Shown here one piece after another: positions 20,863 through 30,480 of a DNA stretch of 64,000 nucleotides; within the stretch, counting starts at the first letter, position 1; each line of letters begins with the position of its first letter. Location of the stretch: contig NW_005179203.1 in the NCBI RefSeq assembly GCF_000350225.1, positions 62,001 through 126,000 on the forward strand, read 5' to 3'. The notes under the pieces are model-generated. The model ran no database searches and was not told the origin of the DNA. It saw nothing but the letters and a program-made list of their open reading frames with translations. The translations under genes and the position numbers were made by a program. The DNA is from Chondrus crispus. Its lineage: Eukaryota > Rhodophyta > Florideophyceae > Gigartinales > Gigartinaceae.

Positions 20863-21645
20863 ATGGAGGCTTTCCACGCCGTGGAGTGGGACTCTAGAAT
20901 CTTCGAAGGGGTTGGCGGAGGTGAGCTAACTTTGCAGACGTACCCGTTGCTGGGGTCGCGGGCTGCAGAGCGAAGCCAACCCTGGCCGCCGTGCGTCGTG
21001 CCAGCCCGACGTAGGGCTGCGTCAAGGCAGCTTCGGGAGGAGGAGGTTGCCAGGCACGTCCTAGAGTTCCTGCGGCGGAACTGGGGCGTGGTCGTCCGGG
21101 TTTCTGGCATTGGCGCACGTCAGGGAGTGGCTTGGCGCTCGTGGAGCCGACAACACCTCCCGGGGCAGCCAAAATGCAATTCCGGAACGCACGACTGTGT
21201 GAAGGCGGCCGTGATAAACGCTGCTTTCGCCTGCCGTGGTCTCGTGGCAGCGGAAGCGTTGGAGCAAGTGCTAAAGAAGGAGTCACGGATATTACATAAC
21301 TTCAGGGAGCTAGGAGTACTCTTTCAAAGGGCGCATGAATCGGTGACAGGCTTTCGCGTGGTGCGTGACGAGGAGGTTCAGAAGGCCATCCAGGGCGGCG
21401 AAAGGATAGCGCCCTTTCGTGTACTTGCAGCCAGGCGCACAGGGGTCTTCATCGTGCGGATTCTGGAAGAGAAGCGGGTGGATCACGCCGTCGTGGTGGA
21501 TGCTTACAATGGGGTCATCATTGATTCCGAGGAACGAACGGCACTTGTGCTCTCAGTTGACGATCTTGCTAGATGTGGAGGTGACAGTGCAAAGAAGCTA
21601 CGAGTGGTAGAGGTACGAGAGATAAGGGGTACGAAGGGGAAATAA
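20863..21645 (+). CDS. E2 antisense ORF b: candidate papain-like cysteine peptidase
   Basis: 260 residues, opposite to gag-pol and ending about 40 bp from the RT-RNase H stop. The start is ATG in CGATGG. Around residue 112 the motif HDCVKAAVINAAF resembles the catalytic Cys at the start of a helix (C-x3-A-x2-N-A, as in Josephin or C39-like folds). About 90-100 residues later DHAVVVDAYNGVIIDSEE resembles the catalytic His strand followed by a strand ending in Asp. The Cys...His...Asp spacing fits a small papain-like peptidase. The N-terminal 100 residues are basic and unassigned; the C-terminus (KKLRVVEVREIRGTKGK) is charged. I know of no Copia family with such an antisense gene. The enzyme call is inference from motifs, and the ORF is an accessory gene of a retroelement. 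Confidence 0.6.
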   Translation: MEAFHAVEWDSRIFEGVGGGELTLQTYPLLGSRAAERSQPWPPCVVPARRRAASRQLREEEVARHVLEFLRRNWGVVVRVSGIGARQGVAWRSWSRQHLPGQPKCNSGTHDCVKAAVINAAFACRGLVAAEALEQVLKKESRILHNFRELGVLFQRAHESVTGFRVVRDEEVQKAIQGGERIAPFRVLAARRTGVFIVRILEEKRVDHAVVVDAYNGVIIDSEERTALVLSVDDLARCGGDSAKKLRVVEVREIRGTKGK

Positions 21646-21683
21646 AGCGAGCTGCTACGGAGGAGAGCGAATGACGTTTAGAC

Positions 21684-23159
21684 TTAGTTGCGAATGATCC
21701 ACTGCTCAGGGTGAATCGAGAGCATGCCCGTAGATACAGCGGCTTGTAGAGCAGCTTGAGACATCGACTTGGTCAGGCCGTCGGCGATGTTACTCGAGCT
21801 ACAAATAAACTCAATGTCTGAAATAACCTTATCGCGGAAACCTTCTCGCGCAGCTGCGATATCCAACATCGTGCGCTTCTCTGACGTCCTAGAACCCTTC
21901 GAAATCACATCAAAGAGGGACTTAGAATCAGTGAGCAGCTGGACCGGGATGCGACGGCCATAGATCTCGCCGAGCTCAGAGGCGAGAGTGGCAGCGATGT
22001 CGAACAGGTCACTGAAGGCGATGACCTCTCCAGCCATGGCAGAGCGGACAACCTGTTTAGACTTGTACGACTTGAAGCTGATCGGTACGGAGCGGCCGTG
22101 TCCATCAGCAAGGAAGCAGATATGGCCAAGCTGCGTGGACAGGTCGTGGTTGTTGGCGAAGGAGGCGTCGGCGAAGCCCACGACGCGAAGGGACTCTTGA
22201 TCGAGGGTGGCGATCTTGAGGGAGACGCGGTGGTCCGTGGCGTATCGTGTCGCTCTGTTGAGGCGGCGGACAATCGCGAGCTGCTCGGCAAGGAAGCGGT
22301 CCTCAGTGACCTGTGCAAGTTGAGAGATCTCAAACTGGCAGTCCGGGCGGGTGTTGGCGAGCCACGCAAGTCTCATGCGCATCGACCGGAACTCTGAGAA
22401 GGACGCGTCGAGATGGAGCCGCTCCAGTTTCTGCAGATAGAAGTGCTGGTTCTGTTCCAGGCTTCCATCTTTTCCGCGCGCAAGCGAGAAACCAGAGAAG
22501 TTGGAAGGGATATGCTCGTCCTCGCCCATCTGGAAGCGCTCGCTGGTCTTATTTGCCAGTTGACGGAAGCCAGGAGAGCCGGCGCGTAGCAAGTCGTCAA
22601 CGTATCCGCCGCTAAGGCCCATGAGACGACCATTTGACATGATCTTGTAGAGAGCCGGGTCAGACCGAAACGGGGTCATGCCAAGGTCATGTCGATGGTG
22701 CTCGTCTAGGGTCTTGTGCCAGAGGTCTCCGGAGTCACAGAGGCCGTACAGGGGTTTGAGCAGCTTTAGACACTGTTCGGGTTGTAGCTCGAACTCAGGG
22801 ACGGGCTTGGTGATGAAAAGCTCTCTAGAAAGCGGTTCGGCGGACTGGAGGTATGCTTGGCGGACATCAGAAGACCAGATGTCGAAGCCGTGAATCGAAG
22901 CGAGGGCAAGTAGGAGGCGAATGGATTGGGGCTGTAGCGTGGCCGCACTGTGGACCATGAGGGCCTTCATGCGGTCGCGATGTCCACCTATTACGTACCG
23001 CGCCTTGAACTTGACTTGACCGTCTTCTGTGGACTTGATGGCAAGCACAAAGCGACCTGGTAGTACGTTGCCGTCGGGAGGAACCTCTTCTCGAAGGATG
23101 ACGCTAAATGTCCCGCGGTCGAGTAGCCCGCGAATCTCATCACGTTTCGCTTGGGACAT
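21684..23159 (-). CDS. E2 reverse transcriptase-RNase H
   Basis: 491 residues open throughout. RT blocks in order: FKARYVIGGHRDR, IWSSDVRQAYLQS (first catalytic Asp), KLLKPLYGLCDSGDLW and GGYVDDLLRAG (catalytic DD). RNase H follows: VVGFADASFANNHDLS, SAMAGEVIAFSD, LLTDSKSLFDVIS and the Copia terminal SSNIADGLTKSM block. The frame overlaps the end of the upstream integrase ORF by about 170 nt, in a different frame. Part of E2. Confidence 0.9.
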   Translation of the reverse strand: MSQAKRDEIRGLLDRGTFSVILREEVPPDGNVLPGRFVLAIKSTEDGQVKFKARYVIGGHRDRMKALMVHSAATLQPQSIRLLLALASIHGFDIWSSDVRQAYLQSAEPLSRELFITKPVPEFELQPEQCLKLLKPLYGLCDSGDLWHKTLDEHHRHDLGMTPFRSDPALYKIMSNGRLMGLSGGYVDDLLRAGSPGFRQLANKTSERFQMGEDEHIPSNFSGFSLARGKDGSLEQNQHFYLQKLERLHLDASFSEFRSMRMRLAWLANTRPDCQFEISQLAQVTEDRFLAEQLAIVRRLNRATRYATDHRVSLKIATLDQESLRVVGFADASFANNHDLSTQLGHICFLADGHGRSVPISFKSYKSKQVVRSAMAGEVIAFSDLFDIAATLASELGEIYGRRIPVQLLTDSKSLFDVISKGSRTSEKRTMLDIAAAREGFRDKVISDIEFICSSSNIADGLTKSMSQAALQAAVSTGMLSIHPEQWIIRN

Positions 23160-24655
23160 GTCCGAAGAAGTTGCTCGGGGTCCTTTGGATGAATGACTTC
23201 GGTTAAGTGAACGCAGTCATCTTCATCACCCGGAGACGAGAAGTGCGAAAGGCCACGATGAAGGTCGGCAAAGAAGGAGTGGGCGCCCTCCATTGGGGCG
23301 ATATAGCGCTTGACTTGGGCGACATTGAAGGGGCGAGCCGCACCGATCTTGACATCCTGTATGTACACAAGTTTCTTGCTGGCGTCCATTCCGAGTACCG
23401 TAAAGGGACCGAGCCATTCGCCAATGCCGTGATTGACGATTTTCTCACGCCAGACTAGGACTTGATCGCCAGGGTCATAAGCGCGGTTTGCAGCAAGTGG
23501 CACAGAATGTCGCAAACCTCGTGCAACGCGCATCTTAGCCATGATGCGCTGCATCTCAGTGCGGGAAGCGTGAACCATCGCGGCACATTCCCCAAGAGTA
23601 TCTCGGGGTTGAGGCGTTTCCGAGGCAGTGTAGACGCGAGGTAGTTTTCCGAAGACGAAGGACGATGGGACGAGGCCTTCTGGTCCCAGAGTGTCGTTCA
23701 TGGCCTTGATAGCCATCTGAAGGAGGAGCGTCTTGTCCACGTTCGGATATACGAGCACCATCTTGCGGAAGGTGGTACGGACTGGTTCATGATACCGTTC
23801 CCCTATCCCAAGGCTTGAGTGCGCTTCTATTCCCGTGCCTTGAACTTCTACGTTTGCTCTTGCGGCAAGGGAGACGAAAGGCTCGCTTTTGCCGAGGTTG
23901 GTGCCTTGGTCGACCAGTATCCGATTGGGAACACCGGTGTAGATCGAGGCCCAACAGCGAAGCAGGGTGTCCCAGATTGCCTTGGTGCTAACATTGGGGA
24001 GAAAGCGGGCTGCTGAGAAGCGGGTCGACTCGTCAACGATATGCAAGATGGGCATGGAGTCGATGTACATGATATCCATCATGATCCTCTCGTTGAAGCG
24101 GGCGTTTTCGGTACCAAAAGAGACGCGGAAGCGGGTAGGCTCAGGCTTGATTCGTTGGCAGGGATCACAGCGCTTCGATATATCCCGAAGGATATGGAGC
24201 GTCTCTGGCGTCGCATCGTCAGGGCGGGCCTTCATTAGCAAATGGAAGAGCTTAGTGGCGGATGGGTGAAAGAACTGGCTGTGCAACTTGTTGAGCTGTG
24301 CCTTTGTGAAGTAGTTCCGTGTTCCACAGTGAGAAGGGACGTAGACGTGCCGGCTCGGCGAGCGGACAAGGGGTATGAACCATTCATCGACATAGGTCAT
24401 ACGCCCGTCTTCTAGTTCGTTTGCCGATCGTCGAGCCAGTCGGTTGAAGACTGTATCGGCGACGAGCTCCTCTCGGTCCAAGACATCCATGCCCAGCAAA
24501 GGTGGGATGTTTGCCTGGACGATGTCAAACTCGATAAGGATGGGTTTGACACCCCGCGGAGTGGCGAGGGGCAGGGAGATTCGTCCAAGAGACTGGAAGG
24601 ATTCGTCCCCAAAGCGGAAGCGGTGTACCGAGCTGCAGATGTTGCGGCGGTGCAT
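22991..24655 (-). CDS. E2 protease end and integrase
   Basis: 554 residues. PLLGMDVLDRE near residue 55 is the C-terminal landmark of a retropepsin. Then comes the integrase zinc region (LNKLHSQFFHPS ... CDPCQR, H-H-C-C). The catalytic core follows: MMDIMYIDSM, HIVDESTRF, RILVDQGTNLGK and the Glu near GIGERYHEPV. A C-terminal DPGDQVLVWR ... WLGPFTVL block is next, closer to the GPF type than to most Copia. The rest of the protease lies upstream in another frame. Confidence 0.85.
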   Translation of the reverse strand: MHRRNICSSVHRFRFGDESFQSLGRISLPLATPRGVKPILIEFDIVQANIPPLLGMDVLDREELVADTVFNRLARRSANELEDGRMTYVDEWFIPLVRSPSRHVYVPSHCGTRNYFTKAQLNKLHSQFFHPSATKLFHLLMKARPDDATPETLHILRDISKRCDPCQRIKPEPTRFRVSFGTENARFNERIMMDIMYIDSMPILHIVDESTRFSAARFLPNVSTKAIWDTLLRCWASIYTGVPNRILVDQGTNLGKSEPFVSLAARANVEVQGTGIEAHSSLGIGERYHEPVRTTFRKMVLVYPNVDKTLLLQMAIKAMNDTLGPEGLVPSSFVFGKLPRVYTASETPQPRDTLGECAAMVHASRTEMQRIMAKMRVARGLRHSVPLAANRAYDPGDQVLVWREKIVNHGIGEWLGPFTVLGMDASKKLVYIQDVKIGAARPFNVAQVKRYIAPMEGAHSFFADLHRGLSHFSSPGDEDDCVHLTEVIHPKDPEQLLRTCPKRNVMRFAGYSTAGHLASSFEKRFLPTATYYQVALCLPSSPQKTVKSSSRRGT

Positions 24656-24891
24656 TCCAGCAGCTGCCAGGAGTCGGTTAAGCTCTTGCTTGCCGACAAC
24701 CGACTTGGGGGCACCTATATCAACGCAGAACCCGAGAGGCCGTCGTGAAGAGCATTCACGTTGGAGGTCCGCCGCGAAGATCTTTGTGCAGTCGATGTCA
24801 ACGACCGGGAGTTTGCGGCGAGGAGTCGCAGTCCTATGTTGATAGGACGATCGGTGTGGGCGATGAAGATTAGCGACTTGTCCACATCGCC

Positions 24892-26121
24892 TTAGCGAGA
24901 ATCCGCAGAGAGCATCTGCTCTGATACGCTAGCGGATACCATGTTGGTGACCACATCACCGTCGAACTCGTCGGTGTAATACGGGGCATGGTCACTAACA
25001 TCACGAGCATAGTACAAAGCGTCGTCCAGCCCCTTTGCAGCAGCGTTGTCTCCCTCCGTCCCAGGAGGGGCGGAACCCTCATGAGGTTCTTGTTTTCCCT
25101 CCATTCCGAGAATGTAGTCTCGGATGATGTGGACGTGAGATTCACCCTTGCGGAGTCGGCTGCGCGCGCTGATAGCAATTTCCCCTGCGTGGCATCGATG
25201 GCCGGACAGCCAAGGAGCAGCACACTTGAAATATTCCTTGCGACGGCGCGCCTCGTCGAACGTGCGCCCATGGCGGACCTCATTGCGGTCCGGAGGCGTG
25301 CGAGACGATGGCGGGAATCGGGGCCGATCGGGACGGCCCGGCGGGCGGTTAGACATCCGGTTCCGAACGTCACGGGGATTGCGGCCGTAGCGTTGGAAGA
25401 AGACATCAGCGGCTTGTTCCTCGTCCATCTCCGTGCTGTGTGTGGGATACGCGGGCGGGCGCAAATCCTTGAGCTTGTTGGAGAGCTGGGGGCTCTCATG
25501 TAAGGCCGTTACGAACGCGTGGAACTTGTAGCGATGGGAGACGATGTTGCGAATGGGAGAGAGCGCCCATTCACAACCGAGAACAGCCTTTCGTAGGAAA
25601 CGTATCTTGTTCTCGTCTGATCGGAAACCAGGAGGGCATTGCGGGGTGAGCAATTCCAGGTACTCGACCAGCTTGGTCAGGCCATCAGAGTGGGTTGTCA
25701 GAGAGCAAGTGGACATGAAGGTGTCTAAATTGAGACATTCAAGGGTGGACTGGACCTGGAGCTGGCGTGAGTCGCTGTTGTACTCGCGCTTCATTAGCTC
25801 AACCACCTGCTCATAAGCCATTCCTTGAGCGTAGTTGTTGAGGAAATAGGTACGAGCCGGGCCCTCGAGGACATTCATGAAGTACTCCGACTTCTTCGCA
25901 GGAGTTAGGCGGTGCTGATGTGCGCATGCCTCGTAGTCACGTAGCAGGAGGTCCACGGACTGACTGAGGTCTCCCTTGAACTTCCGACCAGAGAACTGCT
26001 GGTGCACGTAGTTTGCTTTGCGAGTGTCACCGGTGTCCATGTTGGGTTCATGCGCAGTCGGGGAATTGTCTTGGCCGTTCTGCGGACGCTGGTCAAATCT
26101 AACGGGTCTTCCCTGGCGCAT
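24892..26121 (-). CDS. E2 Gag
   Basis: 409 residues from an ATG. The middle (FKGDLSQSVDLLLRDYEACA ... PARTYFLNNYAQGM ... LVEYLELLTPQCPPGF) reads as a retrotransposon capsid. A basic Arg/Pro-rich nucleocapsid part follows with an atypical Cys/His cluster (FKCAAPWLSGHRCH) instead of a standard CCHC knuckle. The acidic tail precedes the pol region. Confidence 0.75.
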   Translation of the reverse strand: MRQGRPVRFDQRPQNGQDNSPTAHEPNMDTGDTRKANYVHQQFSGRKFKGDLSQSVDLLLRDYEACAHQHRLTPAKKSEYFMNVLEGPARTYFLNNYAQGMAYEQVVELMKREYNSDSRQLQVQSTLECLNLDTFMSTCSLTTHSDGLTKLVEYLELLTPQCPPGFRSDENKIRFLRKAVLGCEWALSPIRNIVSHRYKFHAFVTALHESPQLSNKLKDLRPPAYPTHSTEMDEEQAADVFFQRYGRNPRDVRNRMSNRPPGRPDRPRFPPSSRTPPDRNEVRHGRTFDEARRRKEYFKCAAPWLSGHRCHAGEIAISARSRLRKGESHVHIIRDYILGMEGKQEPHEGSAPPGTEGDNAAAKGLDDALYYARDVSDHAPYYTDEFDGDVVTNMVSASVSEQMLSADSR

Positions 26122-26420
26122 GTCCCCTGAAGCCGCGTTGGGCGCCAGGTTATGACTGGTGGCACGTTCATAGCCATGATTGAAGCGGTTTTCAAAGTCA
26201 ACCGCTCCGCTTCTAGGGCCACGGGGGGCCGTGAGATTGCTGAGGGCGTACGGGGGGGTAAGGTTCCTGGCGCCCTAATAGGATCTTCGGTTGTGGGCGC
26301 AGTTGCTATTATGTCGGTATTGAGAGCTCGCCGAGAAGGAAGGGAACGCGCCTGCTGGAATCTGTCTATGACAGAGCGGGTGGAGCTGGGGTCTAAACCA
26401 AGGACAAAGGCAAACCAGGC

Positions 26421-26870
26421 TTAGATCATGATGCTCTTGTGGGTGCGTTCGTGATCTCTGATGAACACTTGGGCCAAGAAGTCGTCGGGAATTCCATCAA
26501 ACCGAAATAGCTCGGCAATGCTGTACAAAACCTTGAGTGGGAAGACCGGGTGGTTGAAGTAGTCGGCCGTGAAGACGGAAGAGGGGCTAGGAAGCATATC
26601 AGACATGGCTTCGCATACCTCCAAAGGGTCCGGCATAACGGCAGCGGTGGTTCCAGAGCTCTGCGGAACCTTGAATAGTTCGAGCACATTCCGGGCGACC
26701 CCGAGGTACTGACGATGAAATTCATCCTCATCTTGGACGCACTTCGCCATCTTCTGAAGCCGAAAGTATATCTGAAAGGCCTTGGCTTTCGTCAGAATGA
26801 CCGGAGCGGTCTCTTGACCATTGTCGGCGGCGGGCGGACCATCGGTGGCGGAAGAGCCAACCTGACACAT
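26421..26870 (-). CDS. E2 small ORF between 5' LTR and gag
   Basis: 149 residues from an ATG, about 70 bp inside the 5' LTR and upstream of gag. Alpha-helical in appearance (AKAFQIYFRLQKMAKCVQDE), no recognised domain. It could be a separate accessory ORF or the detached N-terminus of Gag. Confidence 0.5.
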   Translation of the reverse strand: MCQVGSSATDGPPAADNGQETAPVILTKAKAFQIYFRLQKMAKCVQDEDEFHRQYLGVARNVLELFKVPQSSGTTAAVMPDPLEVCEAMSDMLPSPSSVFTADYFNHPVFPLKVLYSIAELFRFDGIPDDFLAQVFIRDHERTHKSIMI

Positions 26871-26937
26871 CTCCTAGTACGTCATAAAGGAGACGTAGGG
26901 GGGGTGAGAATCACAAGGAAAACCGTCGAATCCGGAT

Positions 26938-27357
26938 TGTCGTCGAAAGGGGGCCTTGTGCTTCGCGTGCACTGCTCTCTGTACGATCAGGGAGCGGGAT
27001 TGGCGCGCGGGGAAAAGGAGAGAAAGGATAGTATGAGAAGGGAAGTAGAGGGGGGGTGAGTGATCCGGCGTTGCGCCTTCAGGGGTGAGAACGGGCTCCG
27101 GCTTGTGCCTTCGCAGACTAGAGTAGCGTAGAGTTGCTTGCTCGAATTGTTTATTGTTCTACCTCTGGGCGTGGGGAGCGCGGACGTGGGCGTAGTACAT
27201 ATAGGTCCATGTAAGCTTGCCGTCTGCAGGGACGGTAAGCTTACAGCCCATGTTCTGTAAGCACGCGGGATATCAAAATCCAAAAAGGTGCATGCACCTT
27301 TTTGTGCGGTGTTATCATATCAAATACGCCGTACAGGGTATATGCGCGTGCGCGGCA
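26938..27357 (-). repeat. E2 5' LTR
   Basis: 420 bp, almost identical to the 19798-20217 copy. Next to its inner end, the sense strand reads ATCCGGATTCGACGG where the primer-binding site is expected. It does not start with TGG but contains GGATTCGA, the complement of the conserved tRNA T-arm. Confidence 0.9.
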
Positions 27358-27362
27358 CTTTA

Positions 27363-28227
27363 CAAGCTCTTTTCAGGCATCAGTGTCATGTGCATATTTG
27401 ACGGTCGCTTTTTCTACCTCACGTGTCTGTGATGTGAGTGGCATTGATGCGCCTGTCGTAGGAAAATCTTTTATCTTCACGGGCCTGAGAGCTCCCTTGT
27501 TGAAAGGTGTGAGTGACACGTGATTCATGAAGGAAGGTCTCATTGCTTTACTAACTTTTTGCGATCTGATTTCAGATTGCCAAAAAAAGGCCTGCTGTAA
27601 ATCACGGGAAGAATCCAGAAAGTGGCTGGATTTCATGGATTCGGAAACTTTGCTGCCGCCCACGGAGGCGCGTTAGTCATCCTGTACAGTGATTTTCAAG
27701 ACTTGATGTGCTTTTTGTCAACAACAAGCAAGGATTCCTTTTATCTTTAACTAAATGTTGCCAGTATGGGGGCGACAAGGTGCTCTTTTCATAGGGAGGC
27801 GAATTCACGATTTCTTCAGTATTGGGAGGCCGGCTGCCGAAAATATGATCAAACAGTAGGGCAAAATGACGCTTTATCTCTTTTTGTGGCTGTTCTCCAC
27901 CCCGCCCGCCGTCACCCTCCCGGACGCCCATTTCGCCACCGCACGCCCCCTACTTGCCGCCCAGCGGGCCCTCCCAGCTCCACGCATCTCGCTGCCTCGC
28001 CGCCGCCACATACGCCGTTCTGACCTCCGCCATCGACGCCTTCCCCGTCCCCTCCGCTCCCACACCCGCTGCCGCGGTTGCCGTGCCTGAACATATGAAC
28101 TTTTATAATTTCCCCCGTAGGTGGAGATTATTAATTGAAACATTGCTGGAATGTGGGGCCAAGCGTTCTGATTGGTCAAAGGGGTGATGAGGGACCGAGC
28201 CGCCTGTCCGCCTAAAGATAGATGTCG
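27363..28227. other. Unassigned DNA
   Basis: Short frames only. The sequence continues from the CTTTA target site, so before E2 inserted it was joined to 19797. No domain or repeat is recognised. Confidence 0.5.
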
Positions 28228-28229
28228 TA

Positions 28230-28735
28230 CAGTAAAGGGGGGTGCTCAGGATATCGGACAAAAACCTCAATGTTAAAAGGAAAAAGTACTTGTAATTGTC
28301 AAGCAATCACCCTTTTTTATCTATTGCGACGGGGACACTCTCAACCTGTCGTGCACTGGGACTTTACGAAAACAACCACGCACACAAAAGAGGAGTGAGA
28401 TCGAAGCGCGCGGACACTGCTGCACCCCAACCGAGCACAACTGAGCACAGCAGATCGGACATCCAAGCAAATTTAAAAAATGACGAAAAGCCGCCCGTTT
28501 TGTGTGCTCGGGATGCTACACTCCTCTAGGTAGAAAGCTGTGAACAATCGATTGAGATATTTTTCTTTAATTTCAACAACGTTGTTCTGAGATACGGCGC
28601 ACTGTGTGCCGCCGTTACGCAGCAGCGGTCCACCTTGGCCCCTGTCGAAGAAGTTTTTCCAAAATATTTTGCATGTCCGAATTTTTGTCACTGTCCGAAA
28701 ACACGGGCACCCCCCCCCCGCCCCTCCCCCGCCTT
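28230..28735. mobile_element. Degraded pogo/mariner-like MITE
   Basis: The left end TA-CAGTAAAGGGGGGTGCTCA...TATCGGACA is matched, with decay, by an inverted TGTCCGA...GGGCACCCCCC near 28700-28735. The end resembles that of the 6855-7851 element (CAGTAAAGGAGGGT...TATCGG). The right border is uncertain. Confidence 0.35.
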
Positions 28736-28862
28736 ATACATTCCTGGGGAAGATCGAAAGAATGGGGAAAAGGCGGAGGGGTACAGTATCTTTGAATACA
28801 GGACACAACCTTTTCACAAGTTCGCCTGTAGTGCAAAGAACGATGGTCCAGTTTACTGAGGC

Positions 28863-29718
28863 TGTCAATCCGGGATCTGCTAAGGACGGTGCGGCGCCGG
28901 GACGGCGGGGCAGCCCGGGCAGCTGCTATCTGTGATACGTGTGTGCGTGTCACAGGTTTGTGAGCTGTGCATGGGAATCATGGCAGGGATAATGACTTGG
29001 AGCGCATAACGACCGTACAGCGACAGAAAACAGACATGGGAATCATGACACTTCCCCCGTCGCTGTGTGATTGTTCTGTGTGGGGCCGGGGGTGTTTCCG
29101 GTGCGGCAATTATTTTCAGCATTTCCGTGAGTTTACGGAACGGCTCAGACCTTAAGGGTTTCGTGAGTATGTCCGCACGCATGTCCTCGCTGGGGACGTT
29201 CTTCATCTCTGTGTGATCTTGTGAGCGTGGTGTGACAAAAAGTGGTGACAAAGGTCAATAAATTTTCGTCACTTGGTGGCTCCGGTGTTTTGGGCGACGC
29301 GGATTGATGATCCATGAAGAAGGGGGTGGGATGTGGGCTGAGCATGTGGATGTCACGGACGAATCGCCGCAGCCAGGCGGTTTGTTAGACGGCAGATGTG
29401 GCGGCAATATACTCGGATTCGCACGTTGAGAGCGCCATGATGCGTTGCTTCATGGATCCTCAGCATATATTTGTACCATTGTAGAGATGTACAATGCCCG
29501 ATATCGATTTTCGGTCGGTGACGTCGGCAGCGTGGTCAGCGTCCGAGTCAGACGTTAAGAGGGGGTATTGGAGATGCGTTTCTCGGTGTTGGTGCTGGGG
29601 TGGAGCAGGATGCGGGCAGTTGGGAATAGCAGCCCTTGCTTGGGGGTGTGGCGGAGGTACCTGAGGACGCGTTTGAGGACGTTCCGATGTCGCGTTGTTA
29701 GGGTTTTGGCGGCGACTG
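28863..29718 (-). mobile_element. Older Copia fragment E3, 3' half
   Basis: Minus-strand Copia RNase H fragments: LRYLRHTPKQGLL, a TDRKSISGIV block, MALSTCESEYIA and, near 29200, MKNVPSEDMRADILTKPL, the usual Copia terminus. A purine tract precedes a 3' LTR beginning TGTCATGATTCCC (sense) at 29050 and perhaps ending near 28863. The element is cut at ACAGG by E4, and its sequence resumes at 40915. Old, with several breaks. Confidence 0.75.
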
Positions 29719-29723
29719 ACAGG

Positions 29724-30369
29724 TGTCGTGCACTACAGCCACGTGTGGCGGCTGTAGGCAGAGCGACGCGCGTTCGTACGCGTAAGGGAATTCGGGAGAC
29801 CACCCGGTGGATGACCGGAACCGGGATCCGGGCGCGGCTTGCGCGGTAGAAAGGTAGAACTATAGTCAGCAATAAAGAGGAAGGATTAAAGGAAAAACAG
29901 AACTAACAGAACGGACAGCACAGTAGTTAACGTAGCGCTCGCGCAGTTGGGTCGACGCGCGCGGGGAAGGCAGTTGGGATTTCAGGGGTGTAGATGGCTC
30001 GGTCGGTATGGGCGAGCCAGTACCGAGTCGAGGCTACAACCTCCGATCCAGAAACCAAGGTAAAAGACCCGAGGCTTCGTGCCTCTCTACTTTGATAATC
30101 GGGTTGACTATATAGTCCCCCGTCGCCGTAATGGCGAAGCTAAATTATACTGTAAATTAGAATAACTAGGAAATAGCGGGTGTAGCCCCGAGGGGACCAA
30201 GTACAGCCTCCATAGGCCCTATGGGTTGCGGAGGGATTACACGTGTCCACGGAGAGGTCCGGTAGAGCGGCAGGGGAGCCCACGTGTACCCGTGGTACAC
30301 GTGGTGGCGGCGAGCGCGATTTTGGCGAGAATCGGACAGCTGTCCCGGTACCGACTACAGTGCATTACA
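29724..30369 (-). repeat. E4 3' LTR
   Basis: 646 bp. Contains a near-perfect palindrome at 30280-30304 (CCACGTGTACC / GGTACACGTGG with a 3-nt centre) and about four CACGTG motifs. Confidence 0.9.
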
Positions 30370-30480
30370 GATCCCCCTTCTTAGAAAAACACGCGTCCTC
30401 GTGTGTATGTAGGGTAGCCATATCCACCAACAGAGGCAGCGGCGCTGACGTGGCAATCGTGGTAGGAAGAGAGGGGACGT

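Larger units (their letters stand above)
19798..27357 (-). mobile_element. Copia LTR retrotransposon E2, nearly whole and young
   Basis: A 7,560-bp element with 420-bp LTRs (19798-20217 and 26938-27357) and an exact 5-bp target duplication CTTTA on both sides (19793-19797 and 27358-27362). The LTRs differ at about four positions (about 1%), so the insertion is recent. Gene order on the minus strand is a small 5' ORF, gag, protease end plus integrase, then RT-RNase H, i.e. the Copia order. The polypurine tract GGGAGGGAG adjoins the 3' LTR. The pol region is in two or three frames, from a few breaks or from frame shifting that such elements may use. Two plus-strand ORFs lie between pol and the 3' LTR, antisense to gag-pol. 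Confidence 0.9.
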
